A DNA stretch of 12,585 nt from a bacterium (GCA_027294925.1 JAPULM010000468.1:1-12585); one strand, 5' to 3'. Numbered from the stretch's first letter, positions 1-6,273 are shown. The notes: generated by a model not told the origin, from the sequence alone. A program made the numbers and translations.

Positions 1-692
1 ATTGATTCACCAATCCCTGCGGTTCGCATGGCTAGCCACATCATGGATGTGGCTCTTGAAAAATCCGGTGTGCCGATATCGCTCTCGAGATTGTCGAGAA
101 CCGCTAGGGTCGGCAAGCCTGTTCCGCTAATAAACACCGCCTCTGCTGCCGGTGAGTCTGCCTGCCGGGCTAAGCGATAGGCGCGTTCTGCTGTCTCTTG
201 GTAGATGTTATGGACGCCATCCAGGCGTTGGTAGCTGACGACATCAAGGCCGTGCGTTTGTAAAAATACTTTGCCTTGATGGCTGATGGTCTCGGTATAA
301 GGTGTTGCCAGCGCAACTTTTTGTATACCAAGATGTGCCAGGGCTTGTTGTACGGCTCCGGCTGCTGTCACTACTGGGCAGCCGCTCTCGCTTGCCAGGC
401 GTGCTAGAAGTGTTGCTTCGTCTGCCGGGCTAAGGGTGTAACTTGAGGCCGTATGGGCAAGAACGATGACGTCCGGATGAACCATGGCCAACAGCGCTGT
501 GCTTTCATGAATGTGCTCGAGATAGCTGCGATTTCGCTCTTCCTGTCCTGTCGGGGTGCCGGTCGGACCGGTTGCCACTAGGCGCGAAAAATGTATAGAC
601 ACCCCAGCTGGTGCTAACTGCATCATTTCTGGCTCGACGGTCGGATTTCCAGGTGGTACGAGGAATCCAAGCCGCGCTCTCCATCCCATCAT
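1..692 (-). CDS. Asp/Glu racemase / maleate isomerase superfamily protein, C-terminus beyond window
   Basis: This gene reads on the minus strand from ATG at 692-690 and is open to the window edge (230 complete codons). An AAGGAG box lies 9 nt upstream of the first of two adjacent ATGs, so I chose the first. The N-terminus has the superfamily signature LVPPGNPTVEPEM (residues 11-23). Later come the TPY turn (130-132), the ISGTGLPTL segment (188-196) and the start of the last helix near MMWLAMRTAGI (217-227). Relatives include arylmalonate decarboxylase, maleate cis-trans isomerase and Asp/Glu racemases, which use one or two cysteines. Here the first cysteine position aligns with His80 (AHTASS) and the second with Gly190 (SGTGL), so neither catalytic cysteine seems present; Cys105 lies elsewhere. 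The family call is firm, but the reaction and substrate are unknown. It is transcribed away from the dehalogenase gene. Confidence 0.82.
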   Translation of the reverse strand, partial: MMGWRARLGFLVPPGNPTVEPEMMQLAPAGVSIHFSRLVATGPTGTPTGQEERNRSYLEHIHESTALLAMVHPDVIVLAHTASSYTLSPADEATLLARLASESGCPVVTAAGAVQQALAHLGIQKVALATPYTETISHQGKVFLQTHGLDVVSYQRLDGVHNIYQETAERAYRLARQADSPAAEAVFISGTGLPTLAVLDNLESDIGTPDFSRATSMMWLAMRTAGIGES

Positions 693-1040
693 GATCTTGT
701 GCTCCTTGTATGATTGTGAATGGTATGGTTCGTTGATTTTTCGCTTGCGCTTGCTGACCATGCCGTTCAAAATGGCTAGCTTTAGACAACTATGATGCCT
801 GACCCACCGTGTTGAGTCAATCATTGTTAGGGATTGGCGTCGGCGCCTTCTTTGATCTTGTCACTTCGATATTCCAGAAGGCCGATAGCTTGTTAGCTGT
901 CGATCGTCGGGCAGACCAAATTTTTGATCTAGACGACGCGACCAAGGATCCAGGTCGATCTTTGGCGACCGACAGAGTCGATTCTTGCCTTTATGAGCAT
1001 GCCTTAGAACTTCTGAAACCTTTGGCTTAGGGGGATGCTG
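693..1040. other. Intergenic region between divergent genes
   Basis: This 348-bp gap separates the minus-strand racemase-like gene from the plus-strand dehalogenase, so promoters for both should lie here. A TATGAT hexamer at 791-796 could be a plus-strand -10 element, but no convincing -35 sits 16-18 bp before it. I found no clear inverted repeat or RNA structure. The right half holds one short plus-strand reading frame, listed separately. Confidence 0.5.
809..1030 (+). CDS. Doubtful small hypothetical protein (73 aa)
   Basis: A GTG-initiated frame of 73 codons ends 10 nt before the dehalogenase start and could be its leader or first operon gene. The product would have a hydrophobic N-terminus (SLLGIGVGAFFDLV, residues 4-17) followed by an acidic and mixed region, with no motif I recognise. 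I see no good ribosome binding site before the GTG, and third codon positions show no clear bias. It may simply be untranslated leader sequence. It is listed because it is the only same-strand frame filling the gap. Confidence 0.22.
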   Translation: MLSQSLLGIGVGAFFDLVTSIFQKADSLLAVDRRADQIFDLDDATKDPGRSLATDRVDSCLYEHALELLKPLA

Positions 1041-1700
1041 ATGGCCAATGTGCAGGGATTTGTTTTTGACGCCTATGGCACCTTGTTTGACGTCCATTCG
1101 GTTATTACGGCTTGCCAAGAAGTCGCACCTGATGCACCTGCGCTCAGCGAGACCTGGCGCGCCAAACAACTTGAGTACACTTGGTTGCGTGCTTTGATGG
1201 GGCGATACGAGGATTTTTGGTCGATTACCGAGGCTGCGCTGCGTTTTGCACTGCAACGTCATAACATTACGCTGGAGGATGCTCAGTTTAGGGGTTTATT
1301 AGATGCCTATTACCATTTGGATACCTACCCTGAGATTTCTGAGGCGCTGCGGGTATTGAGCTCATACCCGCTCGCCATCTTGTCCAATGGTACGCCGAGC
1401 ATGTTGCAAGCAGTCATTCAACATAATCAGTTGCAAGATGTTTTCACCCAGGTTTTGAGTGTGGACTCTCTGAAAACGTTTAAACCCAATCCGCTGGTCT
1501 ATGAATTGGCACCCCGCCATCTCGGTGTCGCCAAAGAAGCATTGATCTTTGTTTCTTCCAACGCGTTTGATGTGATTGGTGCCAAAGCGTTTGGGTTTCA
1601 GGTGGCTTGGATCAATCGTGGCGACGCCATCCTGGATGACCTTGGTTGGCAGCCGGATATAACGATTCAATATCTTGATCAACTTGCTCAGACCTTATAA
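1041..1700 (+). CDS. (S)-2-haloacid dehalogenase (haloacid dehalogenase type II)
   Basis: A 219-residue HAD-superfamily hydrolase, close to the usual 220-230 aa. Enzymes of this type hydrolyse (S)-2-haloalkanoic acids to (R)-2-hydroxy acids in the cytoplasm through an aspartyl-ester intermediate. The full active-site set of L-2-haloacid dehalogenases can be placed: nucleophile Asp10 and Thr14 in DAYGTLFD, Arg40, Ser115-Asn116 in LSNG, Lys148 and Tyr154 in KPNPLVYEL, and Ser172, Asn174 and Asp177 in SSNAFDVIGA. Spacings match the family within a few residues. An upstream ATG at 1035 is possible, but the AGGGGG box at 1029-1034 would abut it; the box lies 6 nt before 1041, so 1041 is preferred. 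The neighbouring RNA methyltransferase follows after 14 nt. The true substrate may be a natural halo- or other 2-substituted acid. Confidence 0.9.
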   Translation: MANVQGFVFDAYGTLFDVHSVITACQEVAPDAPALSETWRAKQLEYTWLRALMGRYEDFWSITEAALRFALQRHNITLEDAQFRGLLDAYYHLDTYPEISEALRVLSSYPLAILSNGTPSMLQAVIQHNQLQDVFTQVLSVDSLKTFKPNPLVYELAPRHLGVAKEALIFVSSNAFDVIGAKAFGFQVAWINRGDAILDDLGWQPDITIQYLDQLAQTL

Positions 1701-1701
1701 T
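1675..1701 (+). promoter_or_regulatory. Possible promoter for the RNA methyltransferase gene
   Basis: A perfect TATAAT at 1696-1701 overlaps the stop codon of the dehalogenase gene. A TTGATC hexamer at 1675-1680 precedes it with a short 15-bp spacer. If used, transcription would begin near 1708, leaving almost no leader before ATG 1715. That favours initiation further down, for example at ATG 1775. The spacer is suboptimal, so this is tentative. Confidence 0.3.
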
Positions 1702-1714
1702 CCGTTACACTCGC

Positions 1715-2710
1715 ATGTCGAGGGTCTATCCTATCCATTCTATTCGTGCCAAGCAGCTGACTGACGTGGATAAAATGACGCATGTGGCGGTGCCAGGAAG
1801 CCAGCGACTCTTTGCCGCATACGCAGACTTCATTCCTGAGTTTGCGGCATTTTGTGCCGCAGTGCATCGTGAGCCACTGTGTTGCCTGCGTGTCAATACC
1901 CTGCGCAGAACGCCTGCTCAAGTTAAAACCGGGTTGGCGGCAAAAGGTTATAATGTTACGTCTTCAAGCGTTGCGCCTGAGCTTTTATTGGTGAGCAATC
2001 TGAGCCGACCTGGAAGTCTGTATGAAGCCCTGTTGGGTTATTGTCAGCCCCAGGCGCTAACCTCTGCCATGGCATCATTGGTGCTTGATCCTCAGCCGGG
2101 TGAGCGAGTTTGCGATTTGTGCGCTGCGCCCGGTAGTAAAACCGCACACATGGCGCAATTGATGCAGGATCAAGGGTTAATTGTCGCCAATGATCGGCAC
2201 GGTAAACGTCTGTCGCTATTAGAGCATAATCTGAAGCGGCTTGGCATGAGCAATGTGGTGACGACGTGTTATGCCGGGCAGAATTTCCCCTTACGTTGCA
2301 AATTTGATCGTGTATTGGTTGACGCACCATGTTCCGGCGAAGGCACTTACCGGTGGGATGAGCGCGGCCGCTTGCAGCACTATCGGCGTTCTGAGGGAGA
2401 CCTGCCGCGTCTGCAAAAACAGCTATTGCTGCGTGGATTTGACCTACTAGCTGAGCAGGGCAGCCTGCTTTATTCCACCTGTACCTACAATCCTGATGAG
2501 AATGAAGCAGTTGTCCAGTATCTTCTCGAACAACGGCCAGCGCTTCTACAGCCGATTGGCTTGAATGCCCCGCACCGGCCTGGCCTGGGCCAATGGAGAG
2601 CACTAACCTATGACTCCAGCATGGAACGCTGCTGGCGACTGTATCCCCACGACACCCATTCGGTGGGATTCTTCCTGGCCCACATTCGTCGTGCAACCTC
2701 AACGCAATGA
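1715..2710 (+). CDS. RNA (cytosine-C5) methyltransferase, RsmF/NOL1/NOP2/Sun type, catalytic part
   Basis: A 331-residue SAM-dependent m5C methyltransferase acting on rRNA or tRNA. It has an N-terminal RNA-binding part (about 30-125, with CLRVNTLR at 57-64) followed by the Rossmann domain. Visible motifs are the SAM-binding motif I DLCAAPGSKT (134-143), motif IV DAPCSGEG (203-210, Cys206) and motif VI with the nucleophile STCTYNPDENE (254-264, Cys256). It ends just after GFFLAHIRR, which in E. coli RsmF is followed by a C-terminal PUA-containing region. Here that region is in the next frame and overlaps by 20 nt, so the two parts may be a natural split or a frameshifted single gene. The start is uncertain: neither ATG 1715 nor ATG 1775 has a clear ribosome binding site, and the conserved region begins only after residue 28. 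The exact RNA target cannot be told. Confidence 0.88.
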   Translation: MSRVYPIHSIRAKQLTDVDKMTHVAVPGSQRLFAAYADFIPEFAAFCAAVHREPLCCLRVNTLRRTPAQVKTGLAAKGYNVTSSSVAPELLLVSNLSRPGSLYEALLGYCQPQALTSAMASLVLDPQPGERVCDLCAAPGSKTAHMAQLMQDQGLIVANDRHGKRLSLLEHNLKRLGMSNVVTTCYAGQNFPLRCKFDRVLVDAPCSGEGTYRWDERGRLQHYRRSEGDLPRLQKQLLLRGFDLLAEQGSLLYSTCTYNPDENEAVVQYLLEQRPALLQPIGLNAPHRPGLGQWRALTYDSSMERCWRLYPHDTHSVGFFLAHIRRATSTQ

Positions 2711-3146
2711 AATTCTCGCTTACTTCACGCAGCGCTTTGGCATCGCACTGACGGCATTCCGGGATTTTCAATTGTTGGAACGGCAACGGCTGTTCGTATT
2801 GGTCCGGGCATCGTCGCATTTGACAGCGCTTGCTTCGCTCAATGTGCAAGGGGTTGGACTTCCTGTCTTACGAAAAATGCCCCGTCATTTGAAACCGACG
2901 ACCGCCGCCTTGCAACGCTTTGGCCATTATGCGGTTCGTAATACATTGTCACTAACAGCTTCCCAGGCAGGCGCACTTTTGCAGGGTGAGGAGCTGCCAT
3001 TGCAGGTTGATGTACAACCTGGATATGTGGTGCTCGTTTCGGCTGGGCACGTTTTGGGTTGTGGTTTGTATACGCCTGGTCGGCTGCGCTCACAAATACC
3101 GCGTCGTCTGAGGGCCCATCTTCGGTTTGAAGCTGAATTTAGCTAG
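2691..3146 (+). CDS. PUA-like C-terminal partner of the RsmF-type methyltransferase
   Basis: This frame, 151 codons from GTG 2691, encodes what is normally the C-terminal tail of RsmF/NOL1-family methyltransferases. Family-like features include RFGI near the start, GLPVLRKM in the middle (about 56-63), the LSLTASQAGALLQGEELPL helix-strand region (about 87-105), then GYVVLVSAGHVLGCGLYTPG (about 112-131) and a basic IPRRLRAHLRF end. The PUA fold is expected to hold the RNA substrate. The start is not marked by a ribosome binding site, so translation would rely on coupling or re-initiation at the upstream stop. The frame is open back to about 2610, well inside the methyltransferase. Together the two pieces total about 480 residues, the size of a fused RsmF, so a +1 frameshift, genuine or a sequencing error, is a serious alternative. 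Confidence 0.68.
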   Translation: MQPQRNEILAYFTQRFGIALTAFRDFQLLERQRLFVLVRASSHLTALASLNVQGVGLPVLRKMPRHLKPTTAALQRFGHYAVRNTLSLTASQAGALLQGEELPLQVDVQPGYVVLVSAGHVLGCGLYTPGRLRSQIPRRLRAHLRFEAEFS

Positions 3147-3201
3147 CTCCAGGCAGATGCGTCGCCAGTCAAGGGAAGGATATCGGGGGTTGTGGGAGGC
3201 C

Positions 3202-3390
3202 CTAACTTTGTAGGAAACTCACCAGTCCGGCGTCGAGGATGCGGGAGACTGTGGCGATGACTAGGTGATCCTCTTCCGGCGGAATCGTTGCGTTAATGGA
3301 AGCAATAAGGTCGTAAAGGGTGGTTTGAACGACGACGTTTTTTGGCTGAGGATCTGTGATCGTTGCCGTCTCAATAGAGGTCGAAGACAT
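3202..3390 (-). CDS. Small conserved-looking protein (62 aa), function unknown
   Basis: A 62-codon minus-strand gene with a strong AGGGGAG box at 3404-3398, 7 nt before its ATG. The product is acidic and has no membrane segment or signal peptide. Residues from about 22 (TTLYDLIASINATIPPEEDH, then LVIATVSRILDAGL) look like one small helical domain. I recall short proteobacterial proteins with a similar TLYDLI / EEDxLV / ATV pattern and no assigned role, but could not check this. The gene stands alone, convergent with the methyltransferase pair and divergent from the crotonase. A near-consensus sigma-54 promoter lies about 50 bp upstream of the ATG, suggesting expression under enhancer-binding-protein control. 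I do not assign a function. Confidence 0.68.
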   Translation of the reverse strand: MSSTSIETATITDPQPKNVVVQTTLYDLIASINATIPPEEDHLVIATVSRILDAGLVSFLQS

Positions 3391-3441
3391 TCATGCTCTC
3401 CCCTGTAGTGAACAGATCGTTTGACACTACCCCGTTGGGTA

Positions 3442-3457
3442 AGCAATGAATATGCCA
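3442..3457 (-). promoter_or_regulatory. Sigma-54 (RpoN) -24/-12 promoter for the 62-aa protein
   Basis: Read on the minus strand, 3457 down to 3442 is TGGCAT, five bases, TTGCT. The consensus is TGGCAC-N5-TTGC(A/T), so only the sixth position differs, and the invariant GG and GC doublets have the correct spacing. Transcription should begin near 3431, giving a leader of about 41 nt that contains the AGGGGAG ribosome binding site. Sigma-54 promoters need an activator bound some 80-150 bp upstream; the palindromes at 3557-3592 lie at about that distance. Confidence 0.6.
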
Positions 3458-3524
3458 GAATGCCGTAGCGGTGAGCGATTTGGAGGGAAGGCTTGCTAAT
3501 AAATAATAAGAACGGTTTTTTGTC

Positions 3525-3554
3525 TTGACCATCTCTACGCTAATGTCTTATACA
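3525..3554 (+). promoter_or_regulatory. Sigma-70-type promoter of the crotonase gene
   Basis: TTGACC at 3525-3530 and TATACA at 3549-3554 are separated by 18 bp. The -35 matches consensus at five of six positions and the -10 at four of six. The predicted transcription start, around 3561, falls inside the first of the two palindromes just downstream, so a bound protein there would block initiation. The gene's ATG follows about 50 nt later. Confidence 0.55.
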
Positions 3555-3556
3555 GG

Positions 3557-3592
3557 TGACAATATTTTGGCACCAATGTCAATATTTTGACA
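3557..3592. promoter_or_regulatory. Two tandem operator-like palindromes in the crotonase promoter
   Basis: Site 2 (3577-3592) is TGTCAA-TATT-TTGACA, a perfect inverted repeat with 6-bp arms and a 4-bp centre. Site 1 (3557-3572) is TGACAA-TATT-TTGGCA, the same design with one mismatch between its arms. The sites start 20 bp apart, so they lie on the same DNA face. Placement over the expected transcription start suggests repressor operators for the crotonase gene. They also lie about 125-160 bp upstream of the start expected from the sigma-54 promoter on the other strand, and site 2 fits the TGT-N10-ACA pattern known for NifA-type activators, so a dual role is possible. Confidence 0.6.
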
Positions 3593-3609
3593 GAAAAGGC
3601 TACAAATCT

Positions 3610-4344
3610 ATGTACGAAAATGTAACGCTTGAGCGCCATGGCGCTATTGCGACGATAACCATGAATCGTCCAGATCGTCGTAATTCGTTATCGGATGCTA
3701 TGCTCAGCGATCTTTCTGCCGCACTCAGCGAATTGCGAGATGAGCGAACCGTCCGGGCTGTGATTTTAACTGGGGTAGCACCGGTTTTCAGCGCCGGTGC
3801 CGATGCGCCGAGGTTGAAAGCGGCGCTTAGTGATGAAGAGCGTCGAAACGTTTTTGGAAATCGCAAAACTCAGTTTCGTCGCTTATTCGGTAGAGTAACT
3901 GGGCAACTTGAAAGCCTTGATCAGCCTTCAATTTGTGCCATTAATGGGCATGCGGTTGGGGGCGGCTGGGGATTAGGTTTACCCTGCGATTTTCGTTTTG
4001 CTTCCGACGAAGCCCAGTTTTGGCTTCCGGAGGTCGATCTTGGAACCCCCCTTGGGGTGGGTTCGACAGCGCGTTTGGTGCGGATGGCAGGCGAGGCAAA
4101 TGCGAAAGAAATCATCTTAGGTTGTGATCGATACAGGGCTGAACAAGTTCGAGATATGGGGCTTATACATCGTGTTGTCCCGTCTGCTGAGCTGATGGCG
4201 GTAGCCCAAGCCTATGCTGAGAAACTGGCAGCCAAACCGCTGCGGGCGGTGATGCAGGTGAAAGCCAATGTTAACGCCATCGCGCGCAGCGGCATGAGCC
4301 CCGTTATGGTTGAACCGGCAAGTCTGATAGATATAGACGACTAA
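3610..4344 (+). CDS. Enoyl-CoA hydratase/isomerase (crotonase) family protein
   Basis: A 244-residue crotonase-fold enzyme expected to act on an acyl-CoA thioester in the cytoplasm. The N-terminus is typical (YENVTLERHGAIATITMNRP, residues 2-21). The two oxyanion-hole regions are FSAGAD (60-65) and NGHAVGGG (112-119). Of the two catalytic glutamates of classical enoyl-CoA hydratase, the second is kept (Glu141 in LPEVDLG) while the first position is Gly121 (GGGWGLGLPCD). That pattern fits an enoyl-CoA isomerase or other crotonase better than a standard hydratase. I chose ATG 3610 because homology begins there and an AAAAGG box lies 10 nt upstream; the open frame extends back to 3556 across the palindromes. 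It faces the CoA-transferase gene, with 42 bp between the stop codons, and probably shares its pathway. The substrate is unknown. Confidence 0.88.
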   Translation: MYENVTLERHGAIATITMNRPDRRNSLSDAMLSDLSAALSELRDERTVRAVILTGVAPVFSAGADAPRLKAALSDEERRNVFGNRKTQFRRLFGRVTGQLESLDQPSICAINGHAVGGGWGLGLPCDFRFASDEAQFWLPEVDLGTPLGVGSTARLVRMAGEANAKEIILGCDRYRAEQVRDMGLIHRVVPSAELMAVAQAYAEKLAAKPLRAVMQVKANVNAIARSGMSPVMVEPASLIDIDD

Positions 4345-4386
4345 GTGCTGCGTAGCGTAATTATAGGGAACTCTATTTGAGGCGGA

Positions 4387-5592
4387 TCAAATATCGCCTT
4401 GTTCCTTTAGGCTCTCTAAATTCTTTACATCAAGGCCCAATAATTTTTCGTACACCTCCGCATTATGCTCTCCGAGTAAAGGCGAAGGTTGGACCTCGAC
4501 GGGTGACTCAGAAAGCTGGACGGGACAGGCAGGCATCGCAAACGTGCCGGCTTTCGGATGATGAACATCAACGATCATGCCACGTGCACGGAGGTGTGGG
4601 TCTTCGAGAATCTCTTTGGTGTCTAATACGGCGCCACAAGGAACCCCGGCCATACCAAGGAGGTCCATCACTTCATATTTCGTATGCTGTTTGCTCCACT
4701 CCGTCACCAGCGCTTCAATCTCATCATTGTGTTGCCACAAGGTAGTGATGTCGCTGAAGCGCGCTTCGTTTAACAGATCCTCACGACCCATGATCTTGAG
4801 TAAATTGTCCCACATGGATTGGGTGGTGGGCATAACGTAGATATACACGTAATCATTTGGACCTTCGGGTTTACATGGGAAGATGTTGCCTGGTGAGGTG
4901 CGCGGGGTGCGGTTGCCCGAACGTGTTGCAGCTTCACCCGTGACATAGGTCTCACGGATTTTTACACGGCAAAAATTGACCACCGAATCCTGCATCGACA
5001 CTTCAACTTTTTGACCATGGCCATGCGTGACACGATCGATGTAGGCAGCCATAATACCAGCCGCAGCGTGTATACCGGTTCCGGTGTCGCCTGTTGTGGT
5101 GCCTGGTTTGATCGGAATGCCGCCCGCCTCTCCAGTAACGCTAAAGGCGCCACCAGCCGCCTGAGCGATCATATCAAAGCTTTTGTATTCACTATACGGT
5201 CCGTAGGTGCCAAACCCTTTTATGGTGGCGTAGATAATCATCGGATTGACCGCTTTAATCGTCTCGTAATCGAGATTAAGTCGTTCCATCACACCTGGTG
5301 AGTAATTTTCTATTACGACGTCGGCTAGCTTAACCATGTCAAGAAACATCTCATGCCCCTTCGGGCTTTTGAGATTTAAGGTAATACTTTTTTTGTTGGC
5401 GTTGAGCAACATAAAGTAATAGCCATCTTCGCCCGGTGTATGGGCGGCTAGCGCCCGGCCCATATCGCCCCATTCCGGGTGTTCAATTTTGATCACGTCA
5501 GCCCCAAGGAAGGCAAGCATTTCGGTGCACGATGGCCCTGCCTCAAATTGTGTCAAATCCAATACCCGCATCTGGTCAAGCGCTTTACTCAT
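4387..5592 (-). CDS. CaiB/BaiF (class III) CoA transferase, formyl-CoA transferase-like
   Basis: A 401-residue family III CoA transferase, which moves CoA between carboxylic acids through aspartyl anhydride and thioester intermediates, usually as an interlocked dimer. The N-terminus closely follows formyl-CoA transferase (LDLTQFEAGPSCTEML, residues 11-26; ADVIKIEHP, 31-39). The catalytic aspartate is Asp169 in TTGDTGTG, the same number as in the Oxalobacter enzyme. GQKVEVSMQDSVVN and GVPCGAVLD in the C-terminal half are also family-like. Glu17 stands where formyl-CoA transferase has Gln17, and its glycine-rich active-site loop is not evident, so the acid may differ from formate/oxalate. I chose ATG 5592 with GGAG 8 nt upstream over the in-frame TTG at 5622. 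It lies downstream of the cyclic-nucleotide-binding gene on the same strand and faces the crotonase. Confidence 0.9.
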   Translation of the reverse strand: MSKALDQMRVLDLTQFEAGPSCTEMLAFLGADVIKIEHPEWGDMGRALAAHTPGEDGYYFMLLNANKKSITLNLKSPKGHEMFLDMVKLADVVIENYSPGVMERLNLDYETIKAVNPMIIYATIKGFGTYGPYSEYKSFDMIAQAAGGAFSVTGEAGGIPIKPGTTTGDTGTGIHAAAGIMAAYIDRVTHGHGQKVEVSMQDSVVNFCRVKIRETYVTGEAATRSGNRTPRTSPGNIFPCKPEGPNDYVYIYVMPTTQSMWDNLLKIMGREDLLNEARFSDITTLWQHNDEIEALVTEWSKQHTKYEVMDLLGMAGVPCGAVLDTKEILEDPHLRARGMIVDVHHPKAGTFAMPACPVQLSESPVEVQPSPLLGEHNAEVYEKLLGLDVKNLESLKEQGDI

Positions 5593-5639
5593 AGTACAGT
5601 CTCCAAATAGTGCAGCCTCCAAAAAGGACCTAATAAAAA

Positions 5640-5675
5640 GTCAATATTCCCATTGCTTGCTACCCTACCCTACCC
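5640..5675 (-). promoter_or_regulatory. Upstream region of the CoA-transferase gene: half-site and GGG runs
   Basis: The plus strand at 5640-5648 reads GTCAATATT, identical to the left half plus centre of the perfect palindrome at 3577-3592; the right arm is not conserved here. Next to it the minus strand carries four GGG runs (complement of CCC at 5673-5675, 5668-5670, 5663-5665 and 5649-5651). The first three are separated by TA, so a G-quadruplex is possible. I could not identify a convincing -35/-10 pair. A role in regulating the transferase gene is inference. Confidence 0.25.
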
Positions 5676-5718
5676 GATCGTTTAGCGCAAGGGTCGAGAT
5701 GGATGGCATTGCGCAGGA

Positions 5719-6183
5719 CTAGACTATTTCTTCTTCGCGTCGCCGTAAACGGCCGCTCAGCTCGCGGAAGATTTCAAATGCCATATCAGGCTTTTGATAG
5801 ATGGTCTGTTTAAATTTCTGTGGCGCCAGCACCAACAGCTCGGCTTCTTGTTCGGTTAGCGCTGTTGCAGAACGCGGTGCACCTTCGAAAATGGCCATTT
5901 CACCGAAAAACGCCCCCTCGCCGAGGGTGTTGATGATCCGTTCATGTGCGGTTCCATACTCAATAATGATGCGGATTTGTCCGCTCACAACCATATACAG
6001 GTCCTGACTAAAGTCGCCTTCTTCAAAAATGACTTCACCCCGTAAGAAATGTTGGTCTTCTAAGTGGGTGGAGAGTACGCGGAGCTGTTCTAACGTCATA
6101 CCGCTGAAAATGGATACCCGTCTTAGGAACAACATTTTATCAGTGGTGGAAAGCACGGCGTCCTCTGTTTGTTTCAGGTTCAC
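5719..6183 (-). CDS. Stand-alone cyclic-nucleotide-binding domain protein
   Basis: A 154-residue protein consisting of one Crp-type cyclic-nucleotide-binding domain (about 19-140) and a short charged C-terminal helix ending RLRRREEEIV. The phosphate-binding cassette is intact: FFGEMAIFEGAPRSATA (92-108), with Glu95 and Arg104 to hold the ribose and cyclic phosphate, so cAMP or cGMP binding is likely. There is no helix-turn-helix, so it is not a Crp-type DNA-binding regulator by itself. The opening KMLFLRRVSIFSG (16-28) resembles linkers seen where this domain is fused to HEAT-repeat or transporter proteins. An in-frame TGA directly before GTG 6183 rules out a longer product; ATG at 6135 (residue 17) is an alternative start. 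Neither has a strong ribosome binding site. It ends 126 bp before the CoA-transferase gene, on the same strand. Confidence 0.82.
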   Translation of the reverse strand: MNLKQTEDAVLSTTDKMLFLRRVSIFSGMTLEQLRVLSTHLEDQHFLRGEVIFEEGDFSQDLYMVVSGQIRIIIEYGTAHERIINTLGEGAFFGEMAIFEGAPRSATALTEQEAELLVLAPQKFKQTIYQKPDMAFEIFRELSGRLRRREEEIV

Positions 6184-6273
6184 TCAAACGCAAACTTGAT
6201 GATGATTTGCCAGCCAGAATGCATATTACACCAAAAGCAGGCTGGACGGAATCTTTCGCTGCTTTTTCTTCAG

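Noticed and set aside
861..1262. Minus-strand open frame of 133 codons across the start of the dehalogenase gene
   Set aside because: It overlaps the catalytic N-terminus of a well-supported gene, and its product has no domain-like pattern.
1956..2849. Long minus-strand open frame (297 codons) opposite the RNA methyltransferase
   Set aside because: The translation is rich in Cys, His, Gln and Arg with no recognisable domain, and the plus strand carries all methyltransferase motifs in order. It is a shadow frame.
4345..4386. Possible terminator between the convergent crotonase and CoA-transferase genes
   Set aside because: The best stem (ATAG / CTAT) is only 4 bp and is not followed by a T-run on either strand.
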